Source: Nitrospira japonica (GTDB lineage Bacteria; Nitrospirota; Nitrospiria; Nitrospirales; Nitrospiraceae). From it: DNA of 64,000 nt. The DNA lies in contig NZ_LT828648.1 in NCBI RefSeq assembly GCF_900169565.1, positions 3,942,501 to 4,006,500 on the forward strand, read 5' to 3'. Below are positions 1 through 9,115 of this stretch, in pieces; within the stretch, counting starts at the first letter, position 1; each line of letters starts with the position of its first letter. The notes beneath the pieces are model-generated. The model searched no databases, had not been told where the DNA came from, and was given only the letters and a program-made list of their open reading frames with translations. A program made the position numbers and the translations under genes.

Positions 1-1736
1 AAGCACCGGTATGCATCTTCCGGCGTGCATACGATCGGCTCACCTCGTACATTGAATGAGGTATTGACCAGCACCGCGTACCCCGTGAGGGCTTCAAACG
101 ATTTCAACAGATTGTAGTATTGCGGGTTGGTCTCCTGATGAATCGTTTGTACCCTTGCCGAGTAGTCGAGGTGGGTAACCGCGGGAATGTCCGATCTCGG
201 CACATTGAGCAAATCAATGCCCCAGAGATCTTTCTGTGAAGCCGTCATCGGCCGACGCCGCTTTTCCTGAACCGGCGCCACGATCAGCATATACGGACTA
301 TCGGAGTGCAGGTCAAAATAATCTGAGACGCGTTCACGCAATACCGACGGCGCAAATGGTCTGAACGATTCACGATACTTGATTTTCAGGTTCATGATCG
401 ACTGCATCTTCGTGCTTCTTGCATCACCGAGAATGCTGCGTCCCCCCAACGCCCGGGGGCCGAATTCCATGCGACCCTGCAGCCATCCCACAACCTTCTC
501 CTGGGCAAGATCCTGTGCAACGCGCTCAAAGAGTTCCGAGTTGGATAGCCTGCTATACGGCGCGCCTTTGCTTTTCAGAAATACCTCGATCTCTTCATTC
601 GTATGAGCCGGCCCCAAGTAGGACCCGCGCATGCGGTCCTGCTTTCCGTTCGAGATTCTTGGCTGATTCTCATACTGATGCCAAACGCTCAATGCTGCGC
701 CCAAGGCCCCTCCCGCGTCGCCAGCCGCGGGCTGAATCCACAGGTCCTTGAACGGCCCCTCTCTCAGGATACGGCCGTTTCCCACACAATTAAGCGCCAC
801 ACCGCCGGCTAGGCACAAGTAGTCGAGACCCGTTTCTCGATGGAGCGAGCGCGAAATCCGCAGCATCACTTCCTCCGTCACCTCCTGAACTGAACGGGCA
901 AGATCCATCTCTCGTTGCGTCAACTTTGACTCCGGCTTTCGTGGCGGCCCTCCAAAAAGGGAGTCGAACTTGTTTCCCGTCATGGTCAAGCCGGTACAAT
1001 AGTTGAAATATTCCATGTTCATCCGAAAAGTACCGTCCGGCTTAATGTCGATAAGGTGATCATAAATGGCTTTCGCATACTTCGGTTCCCCATATGGCGC
1101 GAGCCCCATCACCTTGTACTCCCCGGAGTTCACCTTGAAGCCTGTGTAGTAGGTAAAAGCGGAGTACAACAGCCCGAGCGAGTGAGGAAATGGTATTTCC
1201 CACAGCGGCGTCAATTGGTTACCATGCCCCTTCCACGCAGACGTCGTGGCCCACTCCCCGACTCCATCCATGCAGAGTACCACCGCAGAATCATACGGGG
1301 AGGCAAAAAATGCTGAAGCTGCATGAGATTCATGGTGTTCGGAGAAGAGCAACTGCGGAAGGTCGCGCTTCTTGAGTCTTTGGTCATGCTTCAGAAATTC
1401 CTCGCACAATAGAGTCTTAAGGAGCAATTTCTCTTTCATCCAGACCGGCATCGCGGCCAGGAACGATTGCAAACCGGTAGGCGCAAAGGCCAGATAGGTC
1501 TCAAGAAGCCGCTCAAATTTCACCAACGGCTTGTCGTAGAACACCAGGCGGCTCACTTCACCCAAGCGGATTCCACCGGCCTGCAGACAGTAATCGATAG
1601 CTCGATGCGGAAAACCGGGGTCGTGTTTCTTCCTCGTGAATCGCTCTTCTTGTGCCGCAGCCACGATATCTCCGTCTCGCACAAGACAAGCGGCGCTATC
1701 ATGATAGTAAGCCGATATTCCTAGAATAGTGCTCAT
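1..1736 (-). CDS. Carbamoyltransferase, NodU/CmcH family (3' end cut by window edge)
   Basis: Predicted to transfer a carbamoyl group from carbamoyl phosphate to a sugar hydroxyl, decorating the polysaccharide. I translated the minus strand from the ATG at 1734-1736; the frame stays open for about 578 codons to the window edge, so only a short C-terminus is missing. The N-terminus reads GISAYYHDSAACL, followed by an HHESHAA metal-binding motif, the GGVALNCVGNG segment, and GPRALGGRSIL and NTSFNVRGEPIV in the C-terminal YrdC-like domain. These are hallmark blocks of the NodU family. It is the last visible gene of the EPS gene run, 36 bases downstream of a GT2 gene. The exact acceptor sugar cannot be told. 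Confidence 0.93.
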   Translation of the reverse strand, partial: MSTILGISAYYHDSAACLVRDGDIVAAAQEERFTRKKHDPGFPHRAIDYCLQAGGIRLGEVSRLVFYDKPLVKFERLLETYLAFAPTGLQSFLAAMPVWMKEKLLLKTLLCEEFLKHDQRLKKRDLPQLLFSEHHESHAASAFFASPYDSAVVLCMDGVGEWATTSAWKGHGNQLTPLWEIPFPHSLGLLYSAFTYYTGFKVNSGEYKVMGLAPYGEPKYAKAIYDHLIDIKPDGTFRMNMEYFNYCTGLTMTGNKFDSLFGGPPRKPESKLTQREMDLARSVQEVTEEVMLRISRSLHRETGLDYLCLAGGVALNCVGNGRILREGPFKDLWIQPAAGDAGGALGAALSVWHQYENQPRISNGKQDRMRGSYLGPAHTNEEIEVFLKSKGAPYSRLSNSELFERVAQDLAQEKVVGWLQGRMEFGPRALGGRSILGDARSTKMQSIMNLKIKYRESFRPFAPSVLRERVSDYFDLHSDSPYMLIVAPVQEKRRRPMTASQKDLWGIDLLNVPRSDIPAVTHLDYSARVQTIHQETNPQYYNLLKSFEALTGYAVLVNTSFNVRGEPIVCTPEDAYRC

Positions 1737-1772
1737 CTAATTATTCCCTCATTCTTCAAAAGTCAGTCGGTG

Positions 1773-2810
1773 CTAATCACCCCGTAACTGCTTCAATCTG
1801 CGAATTGCACCGCCTCCTAAAAAAGTCATAAATAGTCCCTTCCAGGACAGCCAATAATTAGCTTCTTTCAAGCTCAGCAAATAATGTTGCCGGGCCGCCT
1901 TCATTTCTTCCGCCATCTGGTGACAGTATCCGAGCGCAAAAAACTGCATCGCCAGTTTCTTACGGACATTCCTGCGCGTTGACGATGGAAGCGGACGATC
2001 CAATTGTTTCTGCATAACTTGTATGGAATGGGGGACCAATTTTGCATCGCCGAGCCCCGTTATCCCATCCGGCCTGACCCGATAACGATGACCGATCATA
2101 TCGATAAATCCGATGTCATAGGCATAGGCAATTCTCAGCCACAGATCATAATCCTCGGGACCTCTCAACCGTAGGTCAAATGGACCGACATCAGCTAAGA
2201 CCGCCTTCGGTGCCACGACTCCGGACGTGCCGATATAATTCTCGACAATCAGGGCATCATAGGCCGCCGCAGCTTGAATGACGTATTGTGACTCTCCGAC
2301 GAGCCGCTTGGGCGCGCTCTTGAAGTATTCGTAGGTGTCCAAAAACGCGCCGGCATGCTGGCCAGTGCTTTCGTCAAACTTTACAAAATTGGCAAAGACG
2401 AGGCCGAGATGAGGTTCACGATCCAGAAGATCCACGGCACGCTGAATCTTGCCTGGGAGCATAATGTCGTCCGAATCAAGAAATGCGACATACTTGCCTC
2501 GAGCCTGCTGAACCCCCGTATTCCTGGGACCAGAAGGACCACCGCTGTTCTGTTGATACACGTACCGCACGCGATCGGACTTGACGCTTGCTACCACCTC
2601 TTTTGTGTGATCGGTCGATCCATCGTCGACAACGAGAACTTCGAGCTTCGGATAATCCTGCTGGATGACCGACTCCAAAGTCTCCGCGATGTAGTTCCCG
2701 CAGTTGTACGCGGGAATTACCACAGAGACCAGAGCAGGTTCGCACGATTTCAAGTATGGCGCCGAATCTTGCGGCTTGTGGGCTGATATTGTGACTGTTG
2801 ACGGTTCCAT
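1773..2810 (-). CDS. Glycosyltransferase family 2
   Basis: Cytoplasmic GT-A fold glycosyltransferase of 345 residues, expected to add one sugar from a nucleotide donor to the growing EPS repeat. The catalytic domain starts near residue 27 with VSVVIPAYN, has the nucleotide-binding VVDDGSTD and the metal-binding FLDSDD (DxD-type), then a GPEDYDLWLRI block typical of the acceptor side. The ATG at 2808-2810 follows an AAGGGA ribosome site. About 110 C-terminal residues are helical and of unknown role. It resembles the two GT2 genes just upstream (2899-3903 and 3900-4904) in domain layout. Donor and linkage are not predictable from sequence. Confidence 0.9.
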   Translation of the reverse strand: MEPSTVTISAHKPQDSAPYLKSCEPALVSVVIPAYNCGNYIAETLESVIQQDYPKLEVLVVDDGSTDHTKEVVASVKSDRVRYVYQQNSGGPSGPRNTGVQQARGKYVAFLDSDDIMLPGKIQRAVDLLDREPHLGLVFANFVKFDESTGQHAGAFLDTYEYFKSAPKRLVGESQYVIQAAAAYDALIVENYIGTSGVVAPKAVLADVGPFDLRLRGPEDYDLWLRIAYAYDIGFIDMIGHRYRVRPDGITGLGDAKLVPHSIQVMQKQLDRPLPSSTRRNVRKKLAMQFFALGYCHQMAEEMKAARQHYLLSLKEANYWLSWKGLFMTFLGGGAIRRLKQLRGD

Positions 2811-2898
2811 GGTTCCCTTGGCTTCACCTTATTGACATACGAGGATCTTCGGAAATCTTCTCGGTCGTGTTTTTAACAGCTTCGCCAATCGTTGCTAC

Positions 2899-3903
2899 CT
2901 AAGCTCTGCCAGCATTTCGTAAGGCTCGTATGGTCTCAATCACACGGCATGGCAGAAATGAACAGCACCAGTAGAGCCATACCTTTGGGACAAACGGCTT
3001 CGATTGCATCGCAATATAGAAATGCCGACGGGCATCCTGAAGCTGGTTACGCCCAAAATAGTTCCAGCCTGCCTCCCAGGCGCGTTCACCTAAAATGTCC
3101 GTCAAAAGTCCCGCATGCTGGGGAGGTACCCATCGCATTCGTTGGTGTTTCTTACGGACCGCCATATGCGCTTCAAGCCAGCGTAGCGTCCGCACATCGT
3201 CTCCGCCTGATAGTCCCTCGGCGTGAACACGATACTTCGTGAGCACGCGATCTATAAAGATCATTGGATACTGTCTCGCAATTCGCAACCATAGATCGTA
3301 ATCTTCTCCAACTTTGAAATTCTCATCAAATCCTCCCTGTAAATCCAGCACTGACCGCCGAACCACCACGGCGGAGGTATTCATGCAGTCTCGCACTAGG
3401 AGTTGAGGGTATAGTGGGCCATAGTAACATCCGGCGAGATCTGGCCCATGGGATTGGCACCAGTCTTTGAGCATATGTTGATTCATCGATGGCTGAATGA
3501 CCGTGGTGTCTCTGAACATCATCGTGTCCGTGAATACGAGCGAAGCCTCGGGATATTTCTCGAGCGCTTGAAGTTGAAGGCGGAGTTTTCCAGGCAGCCA
3601 CTCATCATCCGCATCTTGAAAGGCAATAAATTCACCGCGCGCCTGCTGAATGCCAAGATTTCTCGCCGCTGAGACTCCACGAGGCTCTTGTGAATATCGC
3701 CGAACTCGTGCGTCCGCCATGGCGGGAACATCCCCGCGTGACGTTTTTGTCGAACTGTCAATCACGATGACTTCTATAGGAGGGCCGTCCTGATCGAGCA
3801 CGCTCCTGAGCGCCTGATCAAGATAGTCGACACAATTGTGAACAGGCACGATGACACTGACCAACGGTCTCGGCATCGTCGCATCGCCTCCAACACTACT
3901 CAT
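2899..3903 (-). CDS. Glycosyltransferase family 2 (tandem paralogue A)
   Basis: A 334-residue GT2 enzyme: LVSVIVPVHN at the start of the domain, FQDADDEW as the DxD motif, GEDYDLWLRIARQYP near the acceptor site. It is a clear paralogue of the next gene upstream (3900-4904): both have 334 residues and share EPxGVSAARN, FQDADD and a YRVH.xGLSG block. The usual VDDGSTD is VIDSSTKTS here, so the second Asp is replaced by Ser. Its ATG overlaps the upstream TGA (ATGA at 3900-3903), indicating translational coupling. Probably adds an EPS sugar; specificity unknown. Confidence 0.9.
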   Translation of the reverse strand: MSSVGGDATMPRPLVSVIVPVHNCVDYLDQALRSVLDQDGPPIEVIVIDSSTKTSRGDVPAMADARVRRYSQEPRGVSAARNLGIQQARGEFIAFQDADDEWLPGKLRLQLQALEKYPEASLVFTDTMMFRDTTVIQPSMNQHMLKDWCQSHGPDLAGCYYGPLYPQLLVRDCMNTSAVVVRRSVLDLQGGFDENFKVGEDYDLWLRIARQYPMIFIDRVLTKYRVHAEGLSGGDDVRTLRWLEAHMAVRKKHQRMRWVPPQHAGLLTDILGERAWEAGWNYFGRNQLQDARRHFYIAMQSKPFVPKVWLYWCCSFLPCRVIETIRALRNAGRA

Positions 3904-4904
3904 TTCAGCTTTTCAGAACTCCAAGCCGGACCTTGGTGGATCCCCCGTTTCATACGCTTACCGATAGCAATGAATGAATTGGGAAGAAGGCTGAACCCGA
4001 TATACAGCCACGTCAGGATATCGAAGGGGCGATATCGGAGGCCCATGCTGAAGAGAGTTCTGGCCAATGGTCGGTCGCCGCGGTCCAGACACGCAATCCC
4101 CAACTCCCAGCAATCCTTCCCCTGCAATCGTTCTACACGAGAACGCAAGTCTTGAGGAACCAAGTCCGCTCGAAGATGTTTCTCTCGAACTCGCGCCCGA
4201 TCAAGTGCCCAGGTCATGTCTCTGGTATCTTGCGCCCCCGATAGTCCAGAGGAGTGCACTCGATACTCCGCGAGAACCTTGTCGATATACAGAAAAGAGT
4301 GTTTCGTAGATACCCGAAGCCACAAGTCCAGGTCCTCGCAGGTCTTGAAGGTCTCATCAAATCCACCGAATTCCTCAAGCACGTCTTTCGCGGCCAACAC
4401 GGCACAGGTGCCGATGCAGTTACCCAACATCAGCTCCCAGTACAACTGACCATAGGCAAGGTCACCTTCAGTTACTCTGTGTTCTTCAAGCCAGATCTTA
4501 AAATGCGGCCAGCAGGCAGAAGGCAGGATTACTCCGGAGTGGTCGAACATGGCGTAGTCAGAAAATACCAGTGCAGCATCGGGAAAATGTCGCAGCGCGA
4601 GAATCTGAGCCTCGATCCTTCCGGGGAGCCAGCGGTCATCTGCATCCTGAAATGCGACAAGAGACCCACGGGCCTGCCTTAGGCCGAAGTTCCTAGCCGC
4701 TGAAACGCCTTTCGGTTCTTGATAGAAATAGCGGACTTTCTCACCGTACCGCTCAAGTGCTTGCTTGGTATCATCAGTTGAACTATCGACAATGATAATT
4801 TCGAGGTTTGCATACGTCTGTTTCAGAACCGTATCGACCGCCTCCCGAATATAATCTTGGGAGTTATATGTGGGAATGATTACGCTGACCAATGGCTCGA
4901 ACAT
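3900..4904 (-). CDS. Glycosyltransferase family 2 (tandem paralogue B)
   Basis: A 334-residue GT2 enzyme starting MFEPLVSVIIPTYN, with IVDSSTDDT in the nucleotide-binding loop, FQDADDRW as DxD, and CEDLDLWLRV. It is the first gene of the coupled pair with 2899-3903 and about the same along its full length, which points to tandem duplication and divergence. Both copies carry Ser where most GT2 enzymes have the second Asp of the VDD motif, a shared derived trait. Presumed cytoplasmic and involved in EPS repeat-unit assembly. A gap of about 100 bases separates it from the FkbM methyltransferase gene upstream. Confidence 0.9.
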   Translation of the reverse strand: MFEPLVSVIIPTYNSQDYIREAVDTVLKQTYANLEIIIVDSSTDDTKQALERYGEKVRYFYQEPKGVSAARNFGLRQARGSLVAFQDADDRWLPGRIEAQILALRHFPDAALVFSDYAMFDHSGVILPSACWPHFKIWLEEHRVTEGDLAYGQLYWELMLGNCIGTCAVLAAKDVLEEFGGFDETFKTCEDLDLWLRVSTKHSFLYIDKVLAEYRVHSSGLSGAQDTRDMTWALDRARVREKHLRADLVPQDLRSRVERLQGKDCWELGIACLDRGDRPLARTLFSMGLRYRPFDILTWLYIGFSLLPNSFIAIGKRMKRGIHQGPAWSSEKLK

Positions 4905-5010
4905 TCAGATTCCTCTGCAACATCGTGCCAGAGTCTCAGGGAGGCCAGCGGTCATGCCCTTTCCCCTAATTCAGGTCAAAAACGGACAGACAAGGGATTC
5001 AACTCTCTGA

Positions 5011-5775
5011 TCAGAGAGAAACAGGATGAGCAATAAAGTAGTAGTTTAGGCCCTTATTAAACTGTTCGCAAAATCCATCCCGCGATAGCGGCTGTCGACC
5101 AACCAGCCAGCCATCCAGAAGCGAAATACCAAGACCGCATTCATCACAAAGAAGATCGTATATCTGCTCGGGCCTCGTCCCGTAGCAATCCGCTGCACCA
5201 ATTCCGTGCTCGAACACAATAATCGGCTTGCACCTGTTGATCGTACGGGCGCCTCCTCGGAGCACCTGAAACTCAGCACCTTCAACATCTATTTTAATGA
5301 AATCGACGCAATCATGCTCGCCGATTATCGAATCCAGGCGGTCGGTGGGTACGGTAATCGTGCAATCCGTTTCGTTGGGGCGATCGTATCTTCGCTTGAG
5401 CAAACCGCTGTACGCAGGATTCGAAACGACATAGTTAAATGACACGACATCTGCACGATCACTCAAGGCAAGATTAAACACTCTTACGGGAGGAAACGTA
5501 AATGAATCCGAAAGTCTCTTATACAGCTCCGGCAAGGGTTCGAACGCAAAAAATGTTCCCTTCGGAGCCATCTCCATCATCCACCGAAGAAACGAGCCTG
5601 CATGGCATCCAACATCCACGCAAACGGATCGCTCCTTCAGGCACTTCTTCATTACCTCATAGGACAGAACGTCGTAGAATTGATTCTTGTCGATCATGCC
5701 GAGCAATAGGCGAACTTTCGGAGCGAACGCAGGCCCGGCAATCCGTTTCAGTAATTGTCTTGTACGGAGAATCAC
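5011..5775 (-). CDS. FkbM family SAM-dependent methyltransferase
   Basis: Predicted O-methyltransferase of 254 residues that likely caps or decorates a sugar hydroxyl of the EPS. The Rossmann SAM-binding motif is VCVDVGCHAGSFLRW (about residues 51-65), followed by FFAFEPLPE at the motif II acid and FIKIDVEGAEFQVLRGG, the conserved FkbM block. The start is a GTG at 5773-5775. It lies between GT2 genes on the same strand. Substrate is unknown; methylation at chain ends often sets chain length in ABC-exported polysaccharides, but that role here is only an inference. Confidence 0.88.
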   Translation of the reverse strand: MILRTRQLLKRIAGPAFAPKVRLLLGMIDKNQFYDVLSYEVMKKCLKERSVCVDVGCHAGSFLRWMMEMAPKGTFFAFEPLPELYKRLSDSFTFPPVRVFNLALSDRADVVSFNYVVSNPAYSGLLKRRYDRPNETDCTITVPTDRLDSIIGEHDCVDFIKIDVEGAEFQVLRGGARTINRCKPIIVFEHGIGAADCYGTRPEQIYDLLCDECGLGISLLDGWLVGRQPLSRDGFCEQFNKGLNYYFIAHPVSL

Positions 5776-5820
5776 GGCTAATTGTGCCCCTCATGATCGG
5801 ACTATATAGAAGTGTCCAGA

Positions 5821-6684
5821 TTACCACCATGGGGTCACATCTTTCCATCGAGCGGCAGGCTTTATGAATAGCCGGACAAGCGGCAGGACCGCTTTCACGA
5901 CCGGGTGATTTATGATCATGTTGTAATTCGCCTCGTAATAGGAGAACTGGGTCGCCATCTCGTCCAGCCGTTTCCGAACATACTTTTCTCCTCCCGCCCT
6001 GATCACCACCACCGCCGTATCGATAACCATATGATGCCTAAACGCGGTTGTCTTCGCGGTTCCATGTGAGAGGGAAGTAGATAAGAGAGCTTCAACGGCT
6101 TGGAACTGTACGCCGCATTTAGCCATCCGTAGCCAATAATCCACATCAAATGCAATATGTGTGTGTTCGTCAAGCGGGCCGACAAGTTCCCATGCCGATC
6201 GCCGGAAAAAGCAAGATGGCTGCAGAAAATCCCCGCCATCCAACCACTGACAAAACCGCTCGAATGTGAGTTCCCCTGCTTTTCTAAAATATATCTCCCG
6301 CCCGGTGGTATCTACGATTCTCCCGTGACCCACAAAGGCGCCAATCTTGGGGTATCGGCGGACATGGTCGGCGATCAGGTGCAGAGAGCCCGGCTCCACG
6401 CAATCATCAGAGTTAAGCCATGTCATCACCTCTCCAGTCGAGTGGTGAAATCCCTTGTTGATAGCATGACTTTGCCCTCGGTCTTTCTCGCTTATCCAGT
6501 AAGCCAGATGTTTCTGATATTTCTCAATGACTTGGACGCTATTATCGGTACTTCCACCGTCCATCACGATATATTCGAGATTGGGATAGTTTTGATCGAG
6601 GATGGACGTGATGGTCTGCTCGATAAATCGACCATGATTATAGCAGGGAGTTACGACGGTAATTTTAGGGTACGATTCCATCAT
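5821..6684 (-). CDS. Glycosyltransferase family 2
   Basis: A 287-residue GT2 enzyme with ITVVTPCYNHGRFIEQTI at the N-terminus, VMDGGSTDNS in the nucleotide loop, WLNSDD as the DxD-type motif and FDVDYWLRMAKCG near the acceptor site. The ISEKDRGQSHAINKG segment is typical of the WcaA-like GT2 group. It ends 45 bases before the FkbM gene and begins 23 bases after the LCM-type methyltransferase gene, so all three are probably co-transcribed. It is expected to build the EPS repeat unit in the cytoplasm; specificity not predictable. Confidence 0.9.
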   Translation of the reverse strand: MMESYPKITVVTPCYNHGRFIEQTITSILDQNYPNLEYIVMDGGSTDNSVQVIEKYQKHLAYWISEKDRGQSHAINKGFHHSTGEVMTWLNSDDCVEPGSLHLIADHVRRYPKIGAFVGHGRIVDTTGREIYFRKAGELTFERFCQWLDGGDFLQPSCFFRRSAWELVGPLDEHTHIAFDVDYWLRMAKCGVQFQAVEALLSTSLSHGTAKTTAFRHHMVIDTAVVVIRAGGEKYVRKRLDEMATQFSYYEANYNMIINHPVVKAVLPLVRLFIKPAARWKDVTPWW

Positions 6685-6707
6685 CCATCCATCTGTTCAG
6701 ATTGCTT

Positions 6708-7544
6708 TCAGTCCATCACTTCAAGCTGAAGAAGGGCATCCTCCTCGAACAATGCGGCTCCCATTTGTTTGATTCCCGCGAGGAGACGGACCGATAACTC
6801 CGAGCCCAACTCCATGTGCTCAAGCCGATAGCCAAACTTTTTATGGTAATCAGAAATTGTTTCTCGCGCAGCCGGAAGTCTGAATGGATGCTGGGTTCGA
6901 CCGGTGCGGCCGAAATCGTCCTTGACTCCATTGAGCTTGAAATCATACGCCACTCGACTTCCCGGAAGCAGTTCCTTGGCAAGTAGAGACAAGAATCTGT
7001 CGAATGTATCGGTATTGACATAGGGACTCACACCTTCCATAAACACAAACCCTTTGCCCGTCCGATTCCGACTCAGCCATGATTCCAATTCTGGCCATGC
7101 CGCATCATTCAAGTTCACGGACATGTAAGCCACATGATCGAAGACTCCCTGCCTCCGAGACATCTCCTCTTTTTGCGCAATGGCCACAGGTTGATCACAC
7201 TCTAATACCTTGATTCCTTTTTTCTCCAATGCATCGTTGAACCGGTACGGACGCGTATCGGTTCCGCACCCCACATTGATGATGAATCGCACATTATCTT
7301 CAATCGCATTGAGGAACAGCCTGTCGTAGTATTCTGTCCTTGCAACGAGATAATAGTAAAAAGGATCGGATCTCAGGTCGGCAAGTTTTCGAGAACTCAA
7401 CAACGCGCATTGCCATCGCCTGAAGGTGGGGATGAATCTCCGAACCCATGTATCCGGATTCTTGAATTCTCTGGCCTCACGAACGGACTGAATATAACGC
7501 AATTCTGCGACAACCATTGAATTACTAAAGCCGGTTCCCGCCAT
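6708..7544 (-). CDS. Class I SAM methyltransferase, LCM/PPM1-like family
   Basis: A 278-residue methyltransferase resembling the leucine carboxyl methyltransferase family (Pfam LCM). Seen in the sequence: an N-terminal LLSSRKLADLRSDPFYYYLVARTEYYD region, the SAM motif FIINVGCGTDTRPYRF (about residues 87-102), LECDQPVAIAQKEE for the ribose-binding acid, and FVFMEGVSPYV. Family members methylate carboxyl or hydroxyl groups of proteins and small molecules; within this locus a sugar or sugar-acid substrate is the natural guess but unproven. The ATG at 7542-7544 follows a GGGAG ribosome site. LCM-type enzymes are uncommon in EPS loci. Confidence 0.78.
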   Translation of the reverse strand: MAGTGFSNSMVVAELRYIQSVREAREFKNPDTWVRRFIPTFRRWQCALLSSRKLADLRSDPFYYYLVARTEYYDRLFLNAIEDNVRFIINVGCGTDTRPYRFNDALEKKGIKVLECDQPVAIAQKEEMSRRQGVFDHVAYMSVNLNDAAWPELESWLSRNRTGKGFVFMEGVSPYVNTDTFDRFLSLLAKELLPGSRVAYDFKLNGVKDDFGRTGRTQHPFRLPAARETISDYHKKFGYRLEHMELGSELSVRLLAGIKQMGAALFEEDALLQLEVMD

Positions 7545-7606
7545 ATTAACTCTCCCTTGTCCCTCAATCGATATTACGAAACACTAGGCACACGTGCCTC
7601 AGATAT

Positions 7607-9115
7607 CTACTTATTCCCTGCTCGATCTTCGATAGAAACCAGATGCAGAACTGCATCCCCCGGATAAGGAACAGTAAATAGATTGCCGCCCACCCTGGCT
7701 ACAAGATTCCCGCTCATTCTCTCACCTGTTTCGGGATTAAACCAGTTCATGTGGAATTCTCTCGCAGGAAGGTCCACGGTAATGGTCCGGCTCGATTGAG
7801 TGGTTGACGACGCTTCGGACGGAGGTGGCACGTAGATGAGGTATTCGCGATTTTGCTGCGCTAAACAGTAGGTCGTCGAGGAAACTTCCGGTCTGGGTTC
7901 CATCAGAGCAAGGTTGATCTGGCCTGCGAATATCAACGTATCTCCCATGGCTCGTCGAGCGGACTCGTCGGCTTTTGGCTGGTCCTGCCTTCCATAGGGA
8001 TCCATATAGATGGGATTGAGGCCGCGCATGAAACTCTTCCATACCCATACCCGATCTCCCCCAACTCCCCATAGATGATCGGTATCAGTAATAATCACTT
8101 TCGCATGACTGGCGACAGGAGGATCTTCACGATAGGACATCGTCAGTGGATCGCCTGGCGCCTCTCTGGTTCCCGGTGATATCCAGTCCGCAGGACTGTC
8201 CCATAATGAGTAATTGTGTGGCGCAGCGCCGCCCTGCATCCCCTGAAAAGTCATGCCAACGGGGTGCTGCTTTGGTTTCACGGCTTCATAGGCCTTCACA
8301 TATCGGACAATGTGATACTGCCATTCTGTAGAGGCTTCGACTATTTCGTTTCCAACTTCGTAGAGCACATTATCCAGATCATTGACCGTATCAATGACTT
8401 TGCTGACATAAGCCTCTTGCCTCTTTAAGCGAGTCACTTGGCGTGGATCCGATCCGAGCGTGTGTACTTCGTCCCCCTGATCATTGCCGTTGATGTCGCC
8501 ATCCACACCGTTCACATTGTTGTCGCGATGAAATGGATGACCGAGCCAAGGATTTCCTGGAAGTCCCAAATCCTCAAACGGCATGACTCCCCATCCATTG
8601 AATAACATGATTGACACGTAGATCCCTCGCGCCCCTGCCGCGACGACACGATCGCGGAGACGGTCGAAATATGCTGGGTTGAACTGATCCAAATCGAATT
8701 TCGGTTTCCCGTCTCGAGCCATCCCTGGTCCAATCCTGTTGTAAGGCATTGGAGAAAGATAGTAGTCGCTGTGAAGGTCAGCAGAAGGAAACCACCGTGC
8801 CTGTTCTTTGACCCAAAGTCGTATGAAGTTATGATTATGTCGCTCCATGAAACTCAGATACTCGGAGTAGTCGAAGAGAGGGGGAGGATCTGATTTTCCG
8901 CCATCCTGAAAACTGAACCAATGATGAGATCCGGTCAAATAAACCGGATGCCCTGCTGGATCAATGAAATAGCGTGGGTTGGACTTCAGCAGGCGAAGAG
9001 GACCCATTATTGTGGGGTTGCCGTGATCAGCGGGGACAGACGTGCACCCCGCCGCCCCAACCCAAGACACAGCCGCGCACAACACAGAGGGGATTAGACG
9101 AGAGGTTATCTTCAT
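7607..9115 (-). CDS. Glycosidase-like lipoprotein (apiosidase/cellulase-like barrel)
   Basis: Predicted secreted lipoprotein of 502 residues with a TIM-barrel glycoside hydrolase look. I chose the ATG at 9113-9115 (MKITSRLIPSVL) because it overlaps the upstream stop by one base (TGATG) and begins a signal peptide ending at GAAGC, a weak lipobox. The body begins NPRYFIDPAGHPVYLTGSHHW, followed by HNHNFIRLWVKEQARW and VLYEVGNEIVEAS, where NE is the likely catalytic acid position of clan A hydrolases, as in DUF4038/apiosidase-like proteins. It could trim or cleave the exported EPS. Family assignment is by motif resemblance only. Confidence 0.7.
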   Translation of the reverse strand: MKITSRLIPSVLCAAVSWVGAAGCTSVPADHGNPTIMGPLRLLKSNPRYFIDPAGHPVYLTGSHHWFSFQDGGKSDPPPLFDYSEYLSFMERHNHNFIRLWVKEQARWFPSADLHSDYYLSPMPYNRIGPGMARDGKPKFDLDQFNPAYFDRLRDRVVAAGARGIYVSIMLFNGWGVMPFEDLGLPGNPWLGHPFHRDNNVNGVDGDINGNDQGDEVHTLGSDPRQVTRLKRQEAYVSKVIDTVNDLDNVLYEVGNEIVEASTEWQYHIVRYVKAYEAVKPKQHPVGMTFQGMQGGAAPHNYSLWDSPADWISPGTREAPGDPLTMSYREDPPVASHAKVIITDTDHLWGVGGDRVWVWKSFMRGLNPIYMDPYGRQDQPKADESARRAMGDTLIFAGQINLALMEPRPEVSSTTYCLAQQNREYLIYVPPPSEASSTTQSSRTITVDLPAREFHMNWFNPETGERMSGNLVARVGGNLFTVPYPGDAVLHLVSIEDRAGNK

